Assembly (NCBI GenBank): GCA_030765045.1
Contig: CM060965.1
Location: forward strand, 149,692,874 to 149,756,873
Length of the DNA stretch: 64,000 nt
Direction: 5' to 3'
DNA from: Tenodera sinensis
Taxonomy: Eukaryota > Arthropoda > Insecta > Mantodea > Mantidae
Below the pieces are notes generated by a model, which saw only the letters and a list, made by a program, of their open reading frames with translations, ran no database searches and was not told the origin of the DNA. Position 1 is the first letter of the stretch. Each line of letters starts with the position of its first letter. Position numbers and translations under genes: made by a program. Shown here piece by piece: positions 10,986 to 20,930 of this stretch.

Positions 10986-11916
10986 TCACAACACAATACA
11001 TAATGCCAGTCCAATGGCGCAGAAGTCATTACACCTGTCGAATTACAAAATGCAAAAACAACCAAAAACGATTTACATTATAATGTTGTAAACGCTCAGG
11101 GACTTTGTAATTAGATGATTGTGGATTCGGTTTCAAAGTTTTGATGAACATAAAAAAATTACAATACTGAGGCTCGAACTTATGTCATTGGGGCTTAGCG
11201 CAGAGGACCCGTCTCAATCCTATTCAGCTATTTCGAGACTTAGCTGGAAGCGTGTGCCGCGTTCAATAGTAGGACTTGCATGCCTGGTGCTATGCCATTG
11301 CCACCTCGCAAGTTTTCGGGTTTGATTTAGCCTTTTGAGACAGTTTTAATCATTTGCTGGACATTTTTAATATTATTACTTAAATAGTAAAAGCTGTTAT
11401 GCATATTAATTGAGATGCACGAAGTGTAGTTCACGCAAAAATGTAATTAAACTATTGTTTAATAATATGTCCGTTTTGACTGTACGGGTCCATGATGGAT
11501 GAGGCGTGTCACTAAATTTTTCGTAATTTTTGGCAGCCAACCCCTGCTCCAAGTACAAGAATCCACCATTTTCTTTTTAGCTGACGTTGTTAGTGTACCC
11601 ATATCATAGGTCTAATTTTTCCGAGGCGTTTACTGAATTACGTTGCTATGTATACTCTAATAAAAAGTTTGTAAAATCGGCTGGAAACCGGAATTCCGTC
11701 GCAGTAAACGAGTCGTATGTTTTTGAGGTGTACTTTAGCGAGGAGTACGTTCTGTCCCTTAAACCGCTGTTGCTCTCAATTTTGCACATTCCTCTCTTTA
11801 AGAACGTCAAGCAAGACATTTTATTAAGCGCAAAACTGGATTAAGGCGCACATGCCGTTTAATGGGTGGCCTGCATTCCAAAAAAAAAAAATAAATAAAT
11901 AAAATAAGGCGCGTAT

Positions 11917-12480
11917 ATACTTCTCGAATGCTTTAGAAAACCGCTTTTGGTTCTTCCGTTCTGATTGTTGTCACGTGAGTCAGCCTGACCTAGAATATAT
12001 GTTATGCACGTACCGTCAGTAGTGTATTGTAGTCCTTTGTTGTGCATCGCAATGTGTTTCACTATACTGATTAGAGATGGCAGCTCAATACGTCCATATC
12101 TCGATATTCGACGATATCGTATGTATAATGCATTTAGGATAAACTTTCGTTAGTTTTTCTGAACTTCTATTTTTTTTAGCTGTAGAACGTTGTTGCCTAT
12201 AAACTTTATGCTAAATAGGAAATGCAACGTGCCGGGGCCTTGCGTTATTGTCCCGCAGGTATTCCCAAAAGGCTGCATTCACTTATAGTTCTTTATGGAT
12301 CCGGACAACGTTTCCTGCAAAAATGTGTGACAGTATTTCCTTGCCGTGCAACATTAGCGGAAAAATACCCCATAGGTAAAACACTTTGAATGCGAAATTG
12401 GAAACATGAGTCCATCAGCTCTACTAGTTCTATCGGCACAACACAGAGTGGCGCTAGCGGCACTATTAGAGCGGTACAAA
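11917..12480. other. Unassigned sequence upstream of a candidate transcript
   Basis: No recognised element. 'gatggcagctc' and nearby GC-containing strings occur, but no motif is assigned. Confidence 0.35.
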
Positions 12481-12484
12481 AATC

Positions 12485-12493
12485 TGATTGGCT
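12485..12493 (-). promoter_or_regulatory. Inverted CCAAT box
   Basis: 'tgattggct' is the reverse complement of AGCCAATCA, the strong NF-Y consensus. It lies about 60 bp upstream of the first ATG of the candidate spliced transcript, at a sensible promoter distance. No TATA box is seen. Confidence 0.4.
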
Positions 12494-12553
12494 AACTCAA
12501 GTTTTGAAGTTTTGTGACGAAAACAAACGTTTGGTGTTCTGGAAGTGTGAACC

Positions 12554-14283
12554 ATGTTGCATGATGGTCAAATAAGTTTTTCTTCGCACAATGATCTTCA
12601 ACAGAGAGGTAATTATAGATTTGCATTGTTTCTACTATGTAGCAATTAGGTGTAGGATGCTTTTAACAGGTTATTGTTAGTGGAAGGGTTAATAATATGT
12701 TGTATTTAATTGATAATTGTGTCCATTTGTATTTAATTTTCAGGCACGCAGACAGTGGAATATGCCTGCGATATATTCCTTGCAGCATTGCGGTGTAAAT
12801 ATCCAGTGGAAACTTCAGTTAGAATCTGAAGGTACGTTATTTATTTTCAATAAGTTTTAAGAACTTCTTACTATACCAGTGATATTGGATGAAGATAGTG
12901 TATTTGCCAAAATGTTTATCATAGCCTTTCGCGCACATGTGGTAATTAATTGCATTCATTTGTTGCACAAGTTGTAAAATACATAATTGACCTTCCCTAA
13001 GAAGATGCGGAATAGTAATCATAATTGCAGGATATTATAAGAAATGTATATTTAAAGAAAACACACATGGTTGTTGTGCAAAGTAATAGGCACATGATGA
13101 TTTGACTAAGACTTTTTACTTGGCTGGAGATAATCAATTGCCTCTGTTTGCGCCACATATTTTAAATTATATTAATAAGCAAATGCAGCAATAACACAAC
13201 CACATCAAAAAATACAAATGAATGCAACAAACTGTGGATAATAGAAATCGTGCTCATCATAACCTATTTCAACAAATACAGTATTGCCATATGAAACAAT
13301 TTTTTTCACAAGTAAGTCATTGACATTGCCTTCAAGAGTTGAGTGTTCTGTTATTTGCCGAACCAAACCAAATTTACATAAATGAATTTATATGTACCTT
13401 AATATACAAGTATATTAACATATGATTGATATTTTAATGAATGCCTATAAAACAAGATAATCATACTCTTGATATCTAACTCTCAAGTGGGATTGGCCAG
13501 ACCGCTATCCGAATAATGTGTTTAATAGAGCATATTGATATTATAATAATGTGTTGGCTAAAGTTGTCACGAGAGTGGTAAGATTGCAAACCTACGACTT
13601 TTGGCAGAAAATGTATTACTTGCTAGATAATCATATGTACAATTGCTGAAATTGTTTATAATTAAGCTTAGTAGGTGAGCTACCAAAAGAATGAAGTTGT
13701 GCACGTTTTGTCTGAACAGCACACAGAACTGGTTCTGCACACTGTGCACTCTGTCACATGACCACTACAAATGTCAATAGCTTCATTCATCTTTAATGCA
13801 GCTCAACTACTAAGCCTAATTATAATCCATCTAAAATTATCTATATTTTCAATGTAAATAGGATAATGGCCTAGCCCTTCTTTACCCAGGTCACTTTCAT
13901 TACTTAGACTTTAGTGATACATAAATGTTGCTATTCGTTGATTGTTTTTTGTTTATTTCTAGGATATGCACGATGGAAGGAGTTAAAGGTATTCCTGTGA
14001 TTGTGGGTGTATAACTTCTCAAGCTGTGCCTTTTTGGTGTCCAGTGCTGGTGCTGAATATAGTGAAATGGTGTGAAAGTGTTAAATGGCGTGAAACTGTT
14101 AGAGTACATCTGTTGCCTTGCTGATAATGTTCTAGTGAATGACAAAACAGGTGTTTACATATGGAGCAATACAGCGTTTTATATAATGTATGTAGAAGAA
14201 GCCCCTTGTGAGTTATTTGTGCTTGTTGCGCAAATATGTCAAATTGTGTTATGCTATCCAAATGCTAGAAGGAATAAATAAAA
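12554..14283 (+). other. Candidate small spliced transcript (host gene or lncRNA)
   Basis: Three exons can be proposed. Exon 1 ends at 12608 (GAG then gtaatt). Exon 2 is 12744-12831, bounded by a pyrimidine-rich 'tttaattttcag' acceptor and a consensus 'gtacgt' donor. Exon 3 starts at 13963 after 'tttatttctag', and AATAAA signals lie at 14273-14282. Joining exons 1 and 2 leaves two frames open. From ATG 12554 a 46-residue peptide stops two bases before the exon-2 donor; from ATG 12591 a 47-residue peptide (beginning MIFNREARRQ) reads through all three exons and stops at 14000. Neither resembles a protein family I know. The splice sites and CCAAT box argue for a real transcript, but short peptides occur by chance, so non-coding RNA is equally likely. 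Confidence 0.3.
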
Positions 14284-14640
14284 GTGTCAAACGTGTAATT
14301 GTTCCCATTTCCCTGTCAAATACCACATCCTAATGTTTGGTTGCAAGTTCACACAAAGCTTTGAGGCAGCTCATTAAAGTAGAAAATATTTTACTTAATG
14401 CCATGCATAGTAATTAGTGGCAGCGTCAGAATTGAAAAAGAAACATCTTGTTGCTATTAAGAAAACTAATCATTTGAACCTGCAACCATTACAGAACTCA
14501 TTAATATTTCATAAAAGCTATTGATGTACAGACTATTAGACAATTTTAATAAAAAGGAATTATAACAAACTATTTCTACACCTGCTTACTTGTCTTAGCT
14601 GATCATATGTCCTAATGCCATATTTCTACCGCTGACTCAT
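14284..14640. other. Unassigned AT-rich sequence
   Basis: No feature recognised. Confidence 0.4.
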
Positions 14641-14641
14641 C

Positions 14642-14790
14642 AAGTTTAATATGTGAGCTCCCATTCTGTGATTACAGTTTTTAAGAGTGCCGAATTTATT
14701 AAAGCACATAAAAGTTAATTTGCGTGAGCTTTAATATGCAGCACCCTTAAAAACTGTAATCACAACTAAGGAGCCTCATGTGTTAAACTT
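14642..14790. repeat. Short hairpin (63-64 bp arms)
   Basis: Left arm 14642-14705 and right arm 14728-14790 are imperfect reverse complements. They share an exact 18-base core (tgtgattacagtttttaa) and matching ends 'aagtttaa' and 'attaaagc'. The loop is about 22 nt. This is a foldback or MITE-like palindrome; a pre-miRNA-like fold is geometrically possible. Confidence 0.8.
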
Positions 14791-14991
14791 CACGCGCCAG
14801 TGGTAGCAATGTGGCAGAAGGACATACAATCAGCTGAGACTGACAGGTAGGCAGGTATTAAAAATACTGTAGGAGCTACCGGCAACGTGAGCATTCGGGA
14901 GCGCGATTTCTCATACTTTCGTTCAAACTCGGCCCACTTGGAGCGCTTCGATCGCTGTTTTTGTTGACAAAAAATTAACACGTAGTTTTCT

Positions 14992-15700
14992 TTCTTACTA
15001 CCAGGTGTTCCACCAAATACTTAGGTATTCTCCTCGACCGCGGACTAACATACGCTCCACACGTCCACGCAAAGGCAGGACTCGGCCACGCTGCACTCAG
15101 ACAGCTCTACCCTATCCTCCGATCCACCATGCCTACTTACCTAAAACTACGCATTTACGGGGCAATCATTCCGCCATTGATCTTGTACGGCTGCGAAGCC
15201 TGGGGATCGGCGGCACCCTCCCCCATACGCAAACTGCAGACAGTGCAGAATAGGGCGTTAAGAACAATATATGATACCGGACGTAGATTCCCGTCTTACA
15301 TCCTCCACAAGCACTCCGGACTACCCTACATCATGAACTTGGTAAGGGAGCGATCCCGAACCATGCACACCAAACTGAGTTCCCACACCAATCAACTGGT
15401 ACGGGCACTAGGTCAATACGACGACATAGCACCTCGTAGAAGGAAAAGATACCGCCTTCTTAAGGACGCCCTTGGGTAATGGCATTGCCACTCCCATCAT
15501 CTAACACATAGTTACCCCAACACCTATTCTTGCCCCCTTCCTGCATCCAAACATAGGTGTGCAGGAAGAAGCCTTGCCCACAGACAAAAAAGCTTGAAGA
15601 AATTGGACCACCTTCTATACTGCACAGATAAAGTCGCATTAAGCGGCTAGGTGCTGTGCAGATAAACATACCGTAAGGAGAACCTGTACGACCTGTTCTC
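14992..15700 (+). mobile_element. 5'-truncated Jockey-like LINE fragment
   Basis: The plus strand encodes the end of a LINE reverse transcriptase from the thumb onward: 'KYLGILLDRGLTYAPHV' near 15025, then 'LKLRIYGAIIPPLILYGCEA', 'IRKLQTVQNRALRTIYDT' and 'LLKDALG' followed by a stop at 15479. This is the usual C-terminal layout of Jockey-clade ORF2. Everything upstream, including the YADD catalytic core, is missing through 5' truncation, a normal outcome of target-primed reverse transcription. The 3' UTR contains an inverted repeat (ctgcacag near 15620, ctgtgcag near 15650). I could not identify a convincing target duplication. The frame is intact within the fragment, implying fairly recent insertion. 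Confidence 0.8.
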
Positions 15701-15763
15701 GAATGCGGGAACGTTTTCTGTGAGTGAACGAATGTAACTACCCATAGAATCTTCTGTCTAAAT

Positions 15764-18700
15764 CAGGGGTCTCCAAACTTTCCAGCCTTAGGGCCGTATT
15801 GATTACTCGAGAATGTTCCGAGGGCCAGAACCGTTTCAATTTTTCCTGCCATTATCTGTAATTTCTAGACTAGTTAAATTGTGTATTATTGTTACGACTG
15901 TGACATTTGACGACGTCTAGTTGTCAAAAGCGGAAATAGGTAGTGGTAGAACGCTCTTTCGCTAACAGATGGTGCTAGTAGTACTTTCGAGAACGTTCTG
16001 GTGTATTCCACTCACTTCGAGATGGCTAGCAGCCGGCAGCAAGATCCCCCAGTCCGCCCCAGTCAGTCTGTCTTGTGAAGGCAGAAACTATTGTGAAAGG
16101 AAGTACACATAGTGTGTATAGGTCGCGCGTTACTTCTTGACGAATGAAAATTTTATATGAAAGGTTGAATGCGAGTCTCTACTCAGCTTTTGCGGGAACG
16201 AGAGAGAGGAGGTACAGTCTGCAGTGAGATGATGCGCATGCTTCTGAGCTGAAGTAGTACAACACTACAAATCAATTTATGACACTTGCAGTAATATCAG
16301 CCATACGTATTATACACTATACCTCTATAACTGTTTCCACTTAACTTTCTTGCATTTATTCTATTCCCGACATCTCTCCCTCGTCTGAATTGCTATTTTC
16401 GTTGCATGCATACATACATCCGTACCGCACAAAACTTCTGCAGTCGACTGTATACACAAACGCGACAGAGGAAAACAGAGGTGTCTGTTATCGTAGCATA
16501 AACATTTGCTGACCTATTTATTAAGGGTAGGCTCACTCATTGGATTTCTGCTCAAGGTCATTCGTCAAGAACGAACGCGCAACCTATAACCTCGTTTAAA
16601 AGACATTTTCGAACCGACCAACGCCCATACTTAACAGTATTTTGATTTGACTTGTTTTTGTGTGTGATTTATTAGAATGGAAAAGAAGAGAAAAGTAGAT
16701 AGTGAATGTAGAACATTCAAAGATCAATGAAACTATCAGTATTTCGTGATTGAGTCCTGTAATAAGGTGCTATGTTTGATTTGCAATGAAACCATAGCCG
16801 TTTTCGAGGAATATAACATTAAATGTTGTTATGAAACGAAACATTTGCAAAATTACTCAAAATATACAGGAAGTTTGCGGACAGAAAAATTTGAAACTTT
16901 GAAGCGCAGATTGAAATCGCAGCAATCCTTCTTCTTAACGAACGTCAACAGTGAACAAGAAGCTGCAACTCATGCTAACTTTCGTGTGGCTCTTGAAATC
17001 GCAAGACGTGAAAAACCATTCACCGATGGAGAAATGATCAAAGAATGCGTAGTTCCAGCAGCCGAAGAAATGTGTCCCGAACAGGTAAATTTATTTAAAA
17101 GTGTCAGTTTGTCAGCAAACACCTTGGCTTGGAGGGTACAAGACATCGCAGAAAATATAATTATCATCTCAACTGTGTGACAAAAATGGACATCTTGAGT
17201 GGTTTTCTCTGGCCTTGGATGAGTCAACGGATGTGACAGATACTACTCAGGTGTTGATTTTTATTCGAGGAGCAGATAAAAGCTATGCAGTATATGAAGA
17301 ACTTCTTGATATTGATAGTATTCACGGCACGACTGCTGGGGAAGATAATTTCAAGGGGATTGAAAATGCCATTTATACTAAGAACCTTCGATAGAAAAAC
17401 TTGAAATCAATTACAACTGATGGTGGAAAAAACATGTGTGGTAAAAATAAAGGAGTGATTGCACTTGTGTCAAAGGCTGCAGAAAATGACCCATTAGTCT
17501 TACATTGTATCATTCATCAGCAGTCCTTGTGCGGAAAATGTCTGGATATGTCTGAGGTTATATAACCAGTCATACTAGTTGTTAATTTCATCTGATCCAC
17601 TAGGCTGAATCAGGGCAATTCCGCGAGTTTATTCAAGAGATTGGAGAAAATGACTTACCATATCATACTGCCGTACGCTGGCTTAGTTGCGGAAAAATCC
17701 TTCAGCGCTTTTTTGAACTACGAACAGAGATCGAAATTTTTTTGAATGAAAACCATTGCCCTCTTACTGAATTACAAAATAGCGAATGACTGTGGAAGTT
17801 AGCATTCTGTGTAGATTTGACAAAACATATGAATGAACTGAATTTAAGATTGCAAGGAGTAAACCAGCTTCTCCCTGATTTATACACTAATATCACATCG
17901 TTTCGCAGAAAATAATACTGTTTCAATGACAGGTACGGAAAAAAATGTTTCACACATTTTAAAAGGTGTGAAATATTCAACCACACTACTGAGACTGAGT
18001 TTCCTGTCCATTTTGCAATCGAAGCTTTGGGTGCTTTGAAGATAAATTTTGATACCCATTTTTCAGGCTTTGATGACATTGTAAATGCAATTAAGATTTT
18101 TCAAAATCCTTTTGATACTGACATTGAAACCCTGGCCCCGGAACTTCAAATGGAAATTATGGATTTATAGTGCAGTGATATAATTAAAAGCAAATACCAA
18201 AACTCATCTTTGTTGGAATTGTATGTCTCCCACTGGTACAGTTTGATTACTTGCATAAATTTGCTCGTGGGCTGTTTTCTGTTTTTGGACGACTTACTTG
18301 TGTGAGAAAACATTCTCCAAAAGGAAGTACACAAAGAATTTTAAAGATAAGTTAACCGATGATCATCTTAAATCTCTCTTTATAATTGGTACAAGTGAAA
18401 TTGGTCCACAACTGCAAAATATTGTAAGTGGTAAATCGCAGTTACATAAATGTTATTAACATTTTTCAGAAGGGGACACCCCGCAGTTTCATTCCCGTTA
18501 ATTTAACTTTTCTGTCCCTGAAGGATTTTCAGGATAAAAATAATGTGTGATATTTAGGATATATATGTACATTCCAAACTTCGGTTTACATACATATACG
18601 ATACTCTTTACCCCAACATAACTACCGAGGGTGAAACCGCGGAATATTCACTAATGTTAACGAGATTCATTTCAATTATCTGTTGGTTATAATATTTAAA

Positions 18701-19071
18701 TTTAATTGGCTGATTGTTATACTTGTCATTAACATTTACCTAGCAAGTAAATAAAAGACTAAATAAAACAAACTAATATTAAGTTTTTTTTTCAATCTAA
18801 CTTATCACAGCAACAGAATTATTGTAGCCAAATATTATAAATAAATATTATTGTATTATTATATGTGTGTTAATATTTACGTTGATTTGTAATAATGTGC
18901 AACTGACTCAAATAATATTGTAAGAATTTATTTTGTAATTAATTGATACATTAAAATTAAATAAATACGTAAATTTGTGATTCATGACACAGTTAACTTA
19001 AAAAAACAATAACAAACCATAAGCAGTCGCGGGCCGGATTTGGCCCGCGGACCGTAGTTTGGAGACCCCGG
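15764..19071 (+). mobile_element. hAT element with TIRs and 8-bp target duplication
   Basis: The left end 'caggggtctccaaact' and right end 'agtttggagaccccgg' are terminal inverted repeats; the terminal CAGGGG/CCCCTG form is typical of hAT. They are flanked by a perfect 8-bp direct duplication, 'gtctaaat', at 15756-15763 and 19072-19079, the hallmark length for hAT. Total length is 3308 bp. The plus strand carries a GTF2IRD2-like transposase broken by several mutations. The last base pairs of the right end (GG for TG) have diverged. Confidence 0.95.
16679..18459 (+). pseudogene. hAT transposase (GTF2IRD2-like), decayed
   Basis: Translation from ATG 16679 gives MEKKRKVD..., then meets a TGA near 16730 where a Trp codon is expected. 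The frame continues (16746-17180) through a zinc-finger-like 'CLICNETIAVFEEYN' and 'PFTDGEMIKECVV'. A one-base frame change near 17160 is needed to reach 'LALDESTDVTDTTQV' (first catalytic Asp). Further along are 'SITTDGGKNMCG' (second Asp), 'LHCIIHQQSLCGK' and 'AVRWLSCGK'. The C-terminal 'KLTDDHLKSLFIIGTSEIGP' precedes a stop at 18459. Additional stops fall near 17393, 17563, 17788, 17913 and 18168. The total of about 590 codons suits this hAT group. The protein would excise and insert the element; it cannot be made from this copy. Confidence 0.88.
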
Positions 19072-19079
19072 GTCTAAAT

Positions 19080-19636
19080 AAAATGCAGCGCTGAGCTGTG
19101 AATATAGTGATATAGTAATATAGTTTAGCTGACGCGCTAAACCACTAAACTCTGGGAATCGAGAAGAAATAAATGAGAGTTAATACAGCGCATGGAAATA
19201 CTTGTTCCTTCCTTTCATCTTTTTGTTTTTCGGAAGTCAAAATTGGGTTACGAACGTACCTTACAGATACACCGAAAGACACATTTCCATAAACGTTTTG
19301 TTTTACCAACGTACAACTGTGATATTGAATAAAACATGAGTGAAGTGTGGAACTCTTTTGAAGTAGGCAGAAGGAATGATAACGGAGCATTGAATAAAAT
19401 ACGTAGAAAAACGTTTTCTGTGGTCCCTAGCATAACACAAGAAATTTAAAGAAGCCTCCTACATTCAGCCTCCTACAAAGCCGTAATTGAAAAAGCAATG
19501 CACGCGTTTTCCATCACTGTTAGAATATATGGCGCTGAATCTGTAAACGATGAGCTTAACAAAATTGGTTACACGCGTTTATACACAGCAAACTACTAAT
19601 GATAATATAATTCAAGCTATCGTCTTTACATCTATA
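19080..19636. other. Unassigned sequence
   Basis: It lies between the hAT target duplication and mariner copy B. Overlapping minus frames at 19145-19433 have no recognised motif. Confidence 0.4.
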
Positions 19637-19903
19637 TATACCAAGTGAGTCAGCTGCCCCTTATTCTAGAGTTTTATGCAATCCGCATTTTATACTCCAA
19701 CATGAAAAATTCGACCCAATTACTAGGTTCTACCCGCGTATTTAACATGGATGCTTAACACTCCATGAAATTAGTACTAATATAGATGTTATCACATCGG
19801 CTTTTACTATATTCGTAATTAGACAGCTGACGTTTGCACTTCTGCAAATGTTCACTGGAACCAGCGAGTATTACATCATAAACGGAAAGTTTACCTCACA
19901 CGT

Positions 19904-19980
19904 TACTAGGTAGCTCAGTTGGAACAAGGGCAAGACTCCGAAGTAATCTGTCTGCTGTGGAGGTGGTTCGAATCACCTGC
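19904..19980 (+). repeat. tRNA-like segment inside mariner copy B
   Basis: 'tagctcagttgg' (19911-19922) and 'ggttcgaatcacc' (19964-19976) are perfect Pol III A and B boxes; the B box is closer to consensus than in copy A. Its presence at the same place in both mariner copies shows it was part of the element before the two copies separated. Confidence 0.72.
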
Positions 19981-20166
19981 ATGTACTAATTTTTTTACCG
20001 TGCAATCCTCACAATTTACAAATTATTATACTGAAAACGGTTATTATATTCATTTTATTGCTTTATTTATGTTTATGGCATTGTTTGATGTTTCTTTATT
20101 GGTGAACTACAATTAGGTAGCTGTTTAAGCATACCTATAGGTAGGTGCAATTGAAATAAGGATCAC

Positions 20167-20441
20167 TTATACACAGAGTAGAACAGATCTACAAGCCACT
20201 GTAATACGCTTAGGAAGGGTTTCTGGATTGTCCAGCCCCTCTGTATAAATGCGTTCTTTTAAATAACCCCAGAGAAAGAAGTCAAGGGGTGTCAGATCAG
20301 GTGATCTGGCAGGCCAGGGGACTGGTCCTTGTCTTCCTATCCAATAACCAGGATGTGCAGCATTCAAATGATTGTAGACATCCTCGACCGATACGGAGGA
20401 GTGCCATCGTGTTGAAACCACATCGTCATTCGCTCCTGCAG
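20167..20441 (-). pseudogene. Mariner transposase C-terminal part (copy B)
   Basis: The minus strand reads 'VYNHLNAAHPGYWIGRQGP', 'SPDLTPLDFFLWGYLKERIY' and a natural stop at 20167, completing the DDE domain. The Trp lost to TGA in copy A is intact here, so the two copies carry independent damage. The reading frame is cut at 20441 by the foreign patch and the LINE; its N-terminal half lies at 25930-26600. The second Asp (HDGAP) is replaced by the junction. Confidence 0.88.
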
Positions 20442-20537
20442 TCCACCCGCACACAGAGCACGTTTCCTTCAAAACCTGACACAGACAGCACAAAAGACGC
20501 TTAAAAAAGCAGTTAACACAACAAGAGTCGGCAACCA
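20442..20537 (+). repeat. 96-bp patch of Jockey-like ORF1 sequence, inverted relative to the LINE
   Basis: On the plus strand this piece translates as 'HRARFLQNLTQTAQKTLKKA' then 'VNTTRVGNQLV'. It matches the C-terminus of the adjacent LINE's ORF1 ('HRHRFLQNIAQTAHKTLKKT', 'VTTTRVGNQLA') at roughly 70% of residues, but in the opposite orientation and with clear DNA divergence. It replaces about 57 bp present in mariner copy A. It therefore comes from a related, different element and predates the LINE insertion. Confidence 0.75.
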
Positions 20538-20573
20538 GCTGGTCTCCCAAAAATGAAATGAAAAAAGTTATTT

Positions 20574-20624
20574 GGGCATGTCTTTCGACATGCCCTGGCT
20601 GTTCAGGGGCACCCCTCTTCAGCC
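20574..20624 (-). promoter_or_regulatory. Paired RNA hairpins at the LINE 3' end
   Basis: In LINE RNA sense, GGGCATGTC-GAAA-GACATGCCC (20595 to 20574) is a perfect 9-bp stem capped by a GNRA-type GAAA tetraloop, 23 nt from the 3' end. Immediately upstream, 20624-20597 folds as GGCTG..GGGG/CCCC..CAGCC, with an internal loop. Such 3' stem-loops are how some LINE reverse transcriptases recognise their own RNA; that role here is inference. Confidence 0.7.
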
Positions 20625-20930
20625 TAGTGGTTGCGTTTTTATTTTTGGTCGTGTGGCGGATTTCAGTGGCGAGTGCCTATATGCGTGTTGGTGTTGTGGG
20701 ATTTGTGTTTGGATGGGTGATGTGTGTGTTTGGTCATCCCTAGCTGCATGGCCCGTCGTCTACCCAAGAGAGAAAAAGAAAAGGCCAGGAAGTATAAGTC
20801 GTTTGTGCTAGTAGTTTTGTTAAGTTTGTATGTCCACTGCAACAGCTCTTCGGTTACTTTTGTATACTTGTGTGTTTGTGTGTTAGGTTTTTGTGTGTTT
20901 TTATTTTAAGTGTTTATGTTTATTATGTGT

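Larger units (their letters stand above)
9478..11916 (-). mobile_element. Mariner-like element copy A (DUF4817 type), 3' terminal repeat lost
   Basis: The left end is 'taccaggtgagtcag' preceded by TA. Copy B at 19639-27518 begins with 'taccaagtgagtcag' and ends with 'ctgactcacctggta', so the family has an approximately 15-bp terminal inverted repeat and a TA target site, as expected for Tc1/mariner elements. In copy A the right end reads 'ggcgcgtatata' where copy B has 'gcgcggctgactcacctg' before its 'gtata', so the right terminal repeat has been cleanly deleted. Transposase is on the minus strand. The element also carries a tRNA-like segment near the left end and about 0.9 kb of shared non-coding sequence on the right. 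With one TIR gone, this copy should not be mobilisable. Confidence 0.85.
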
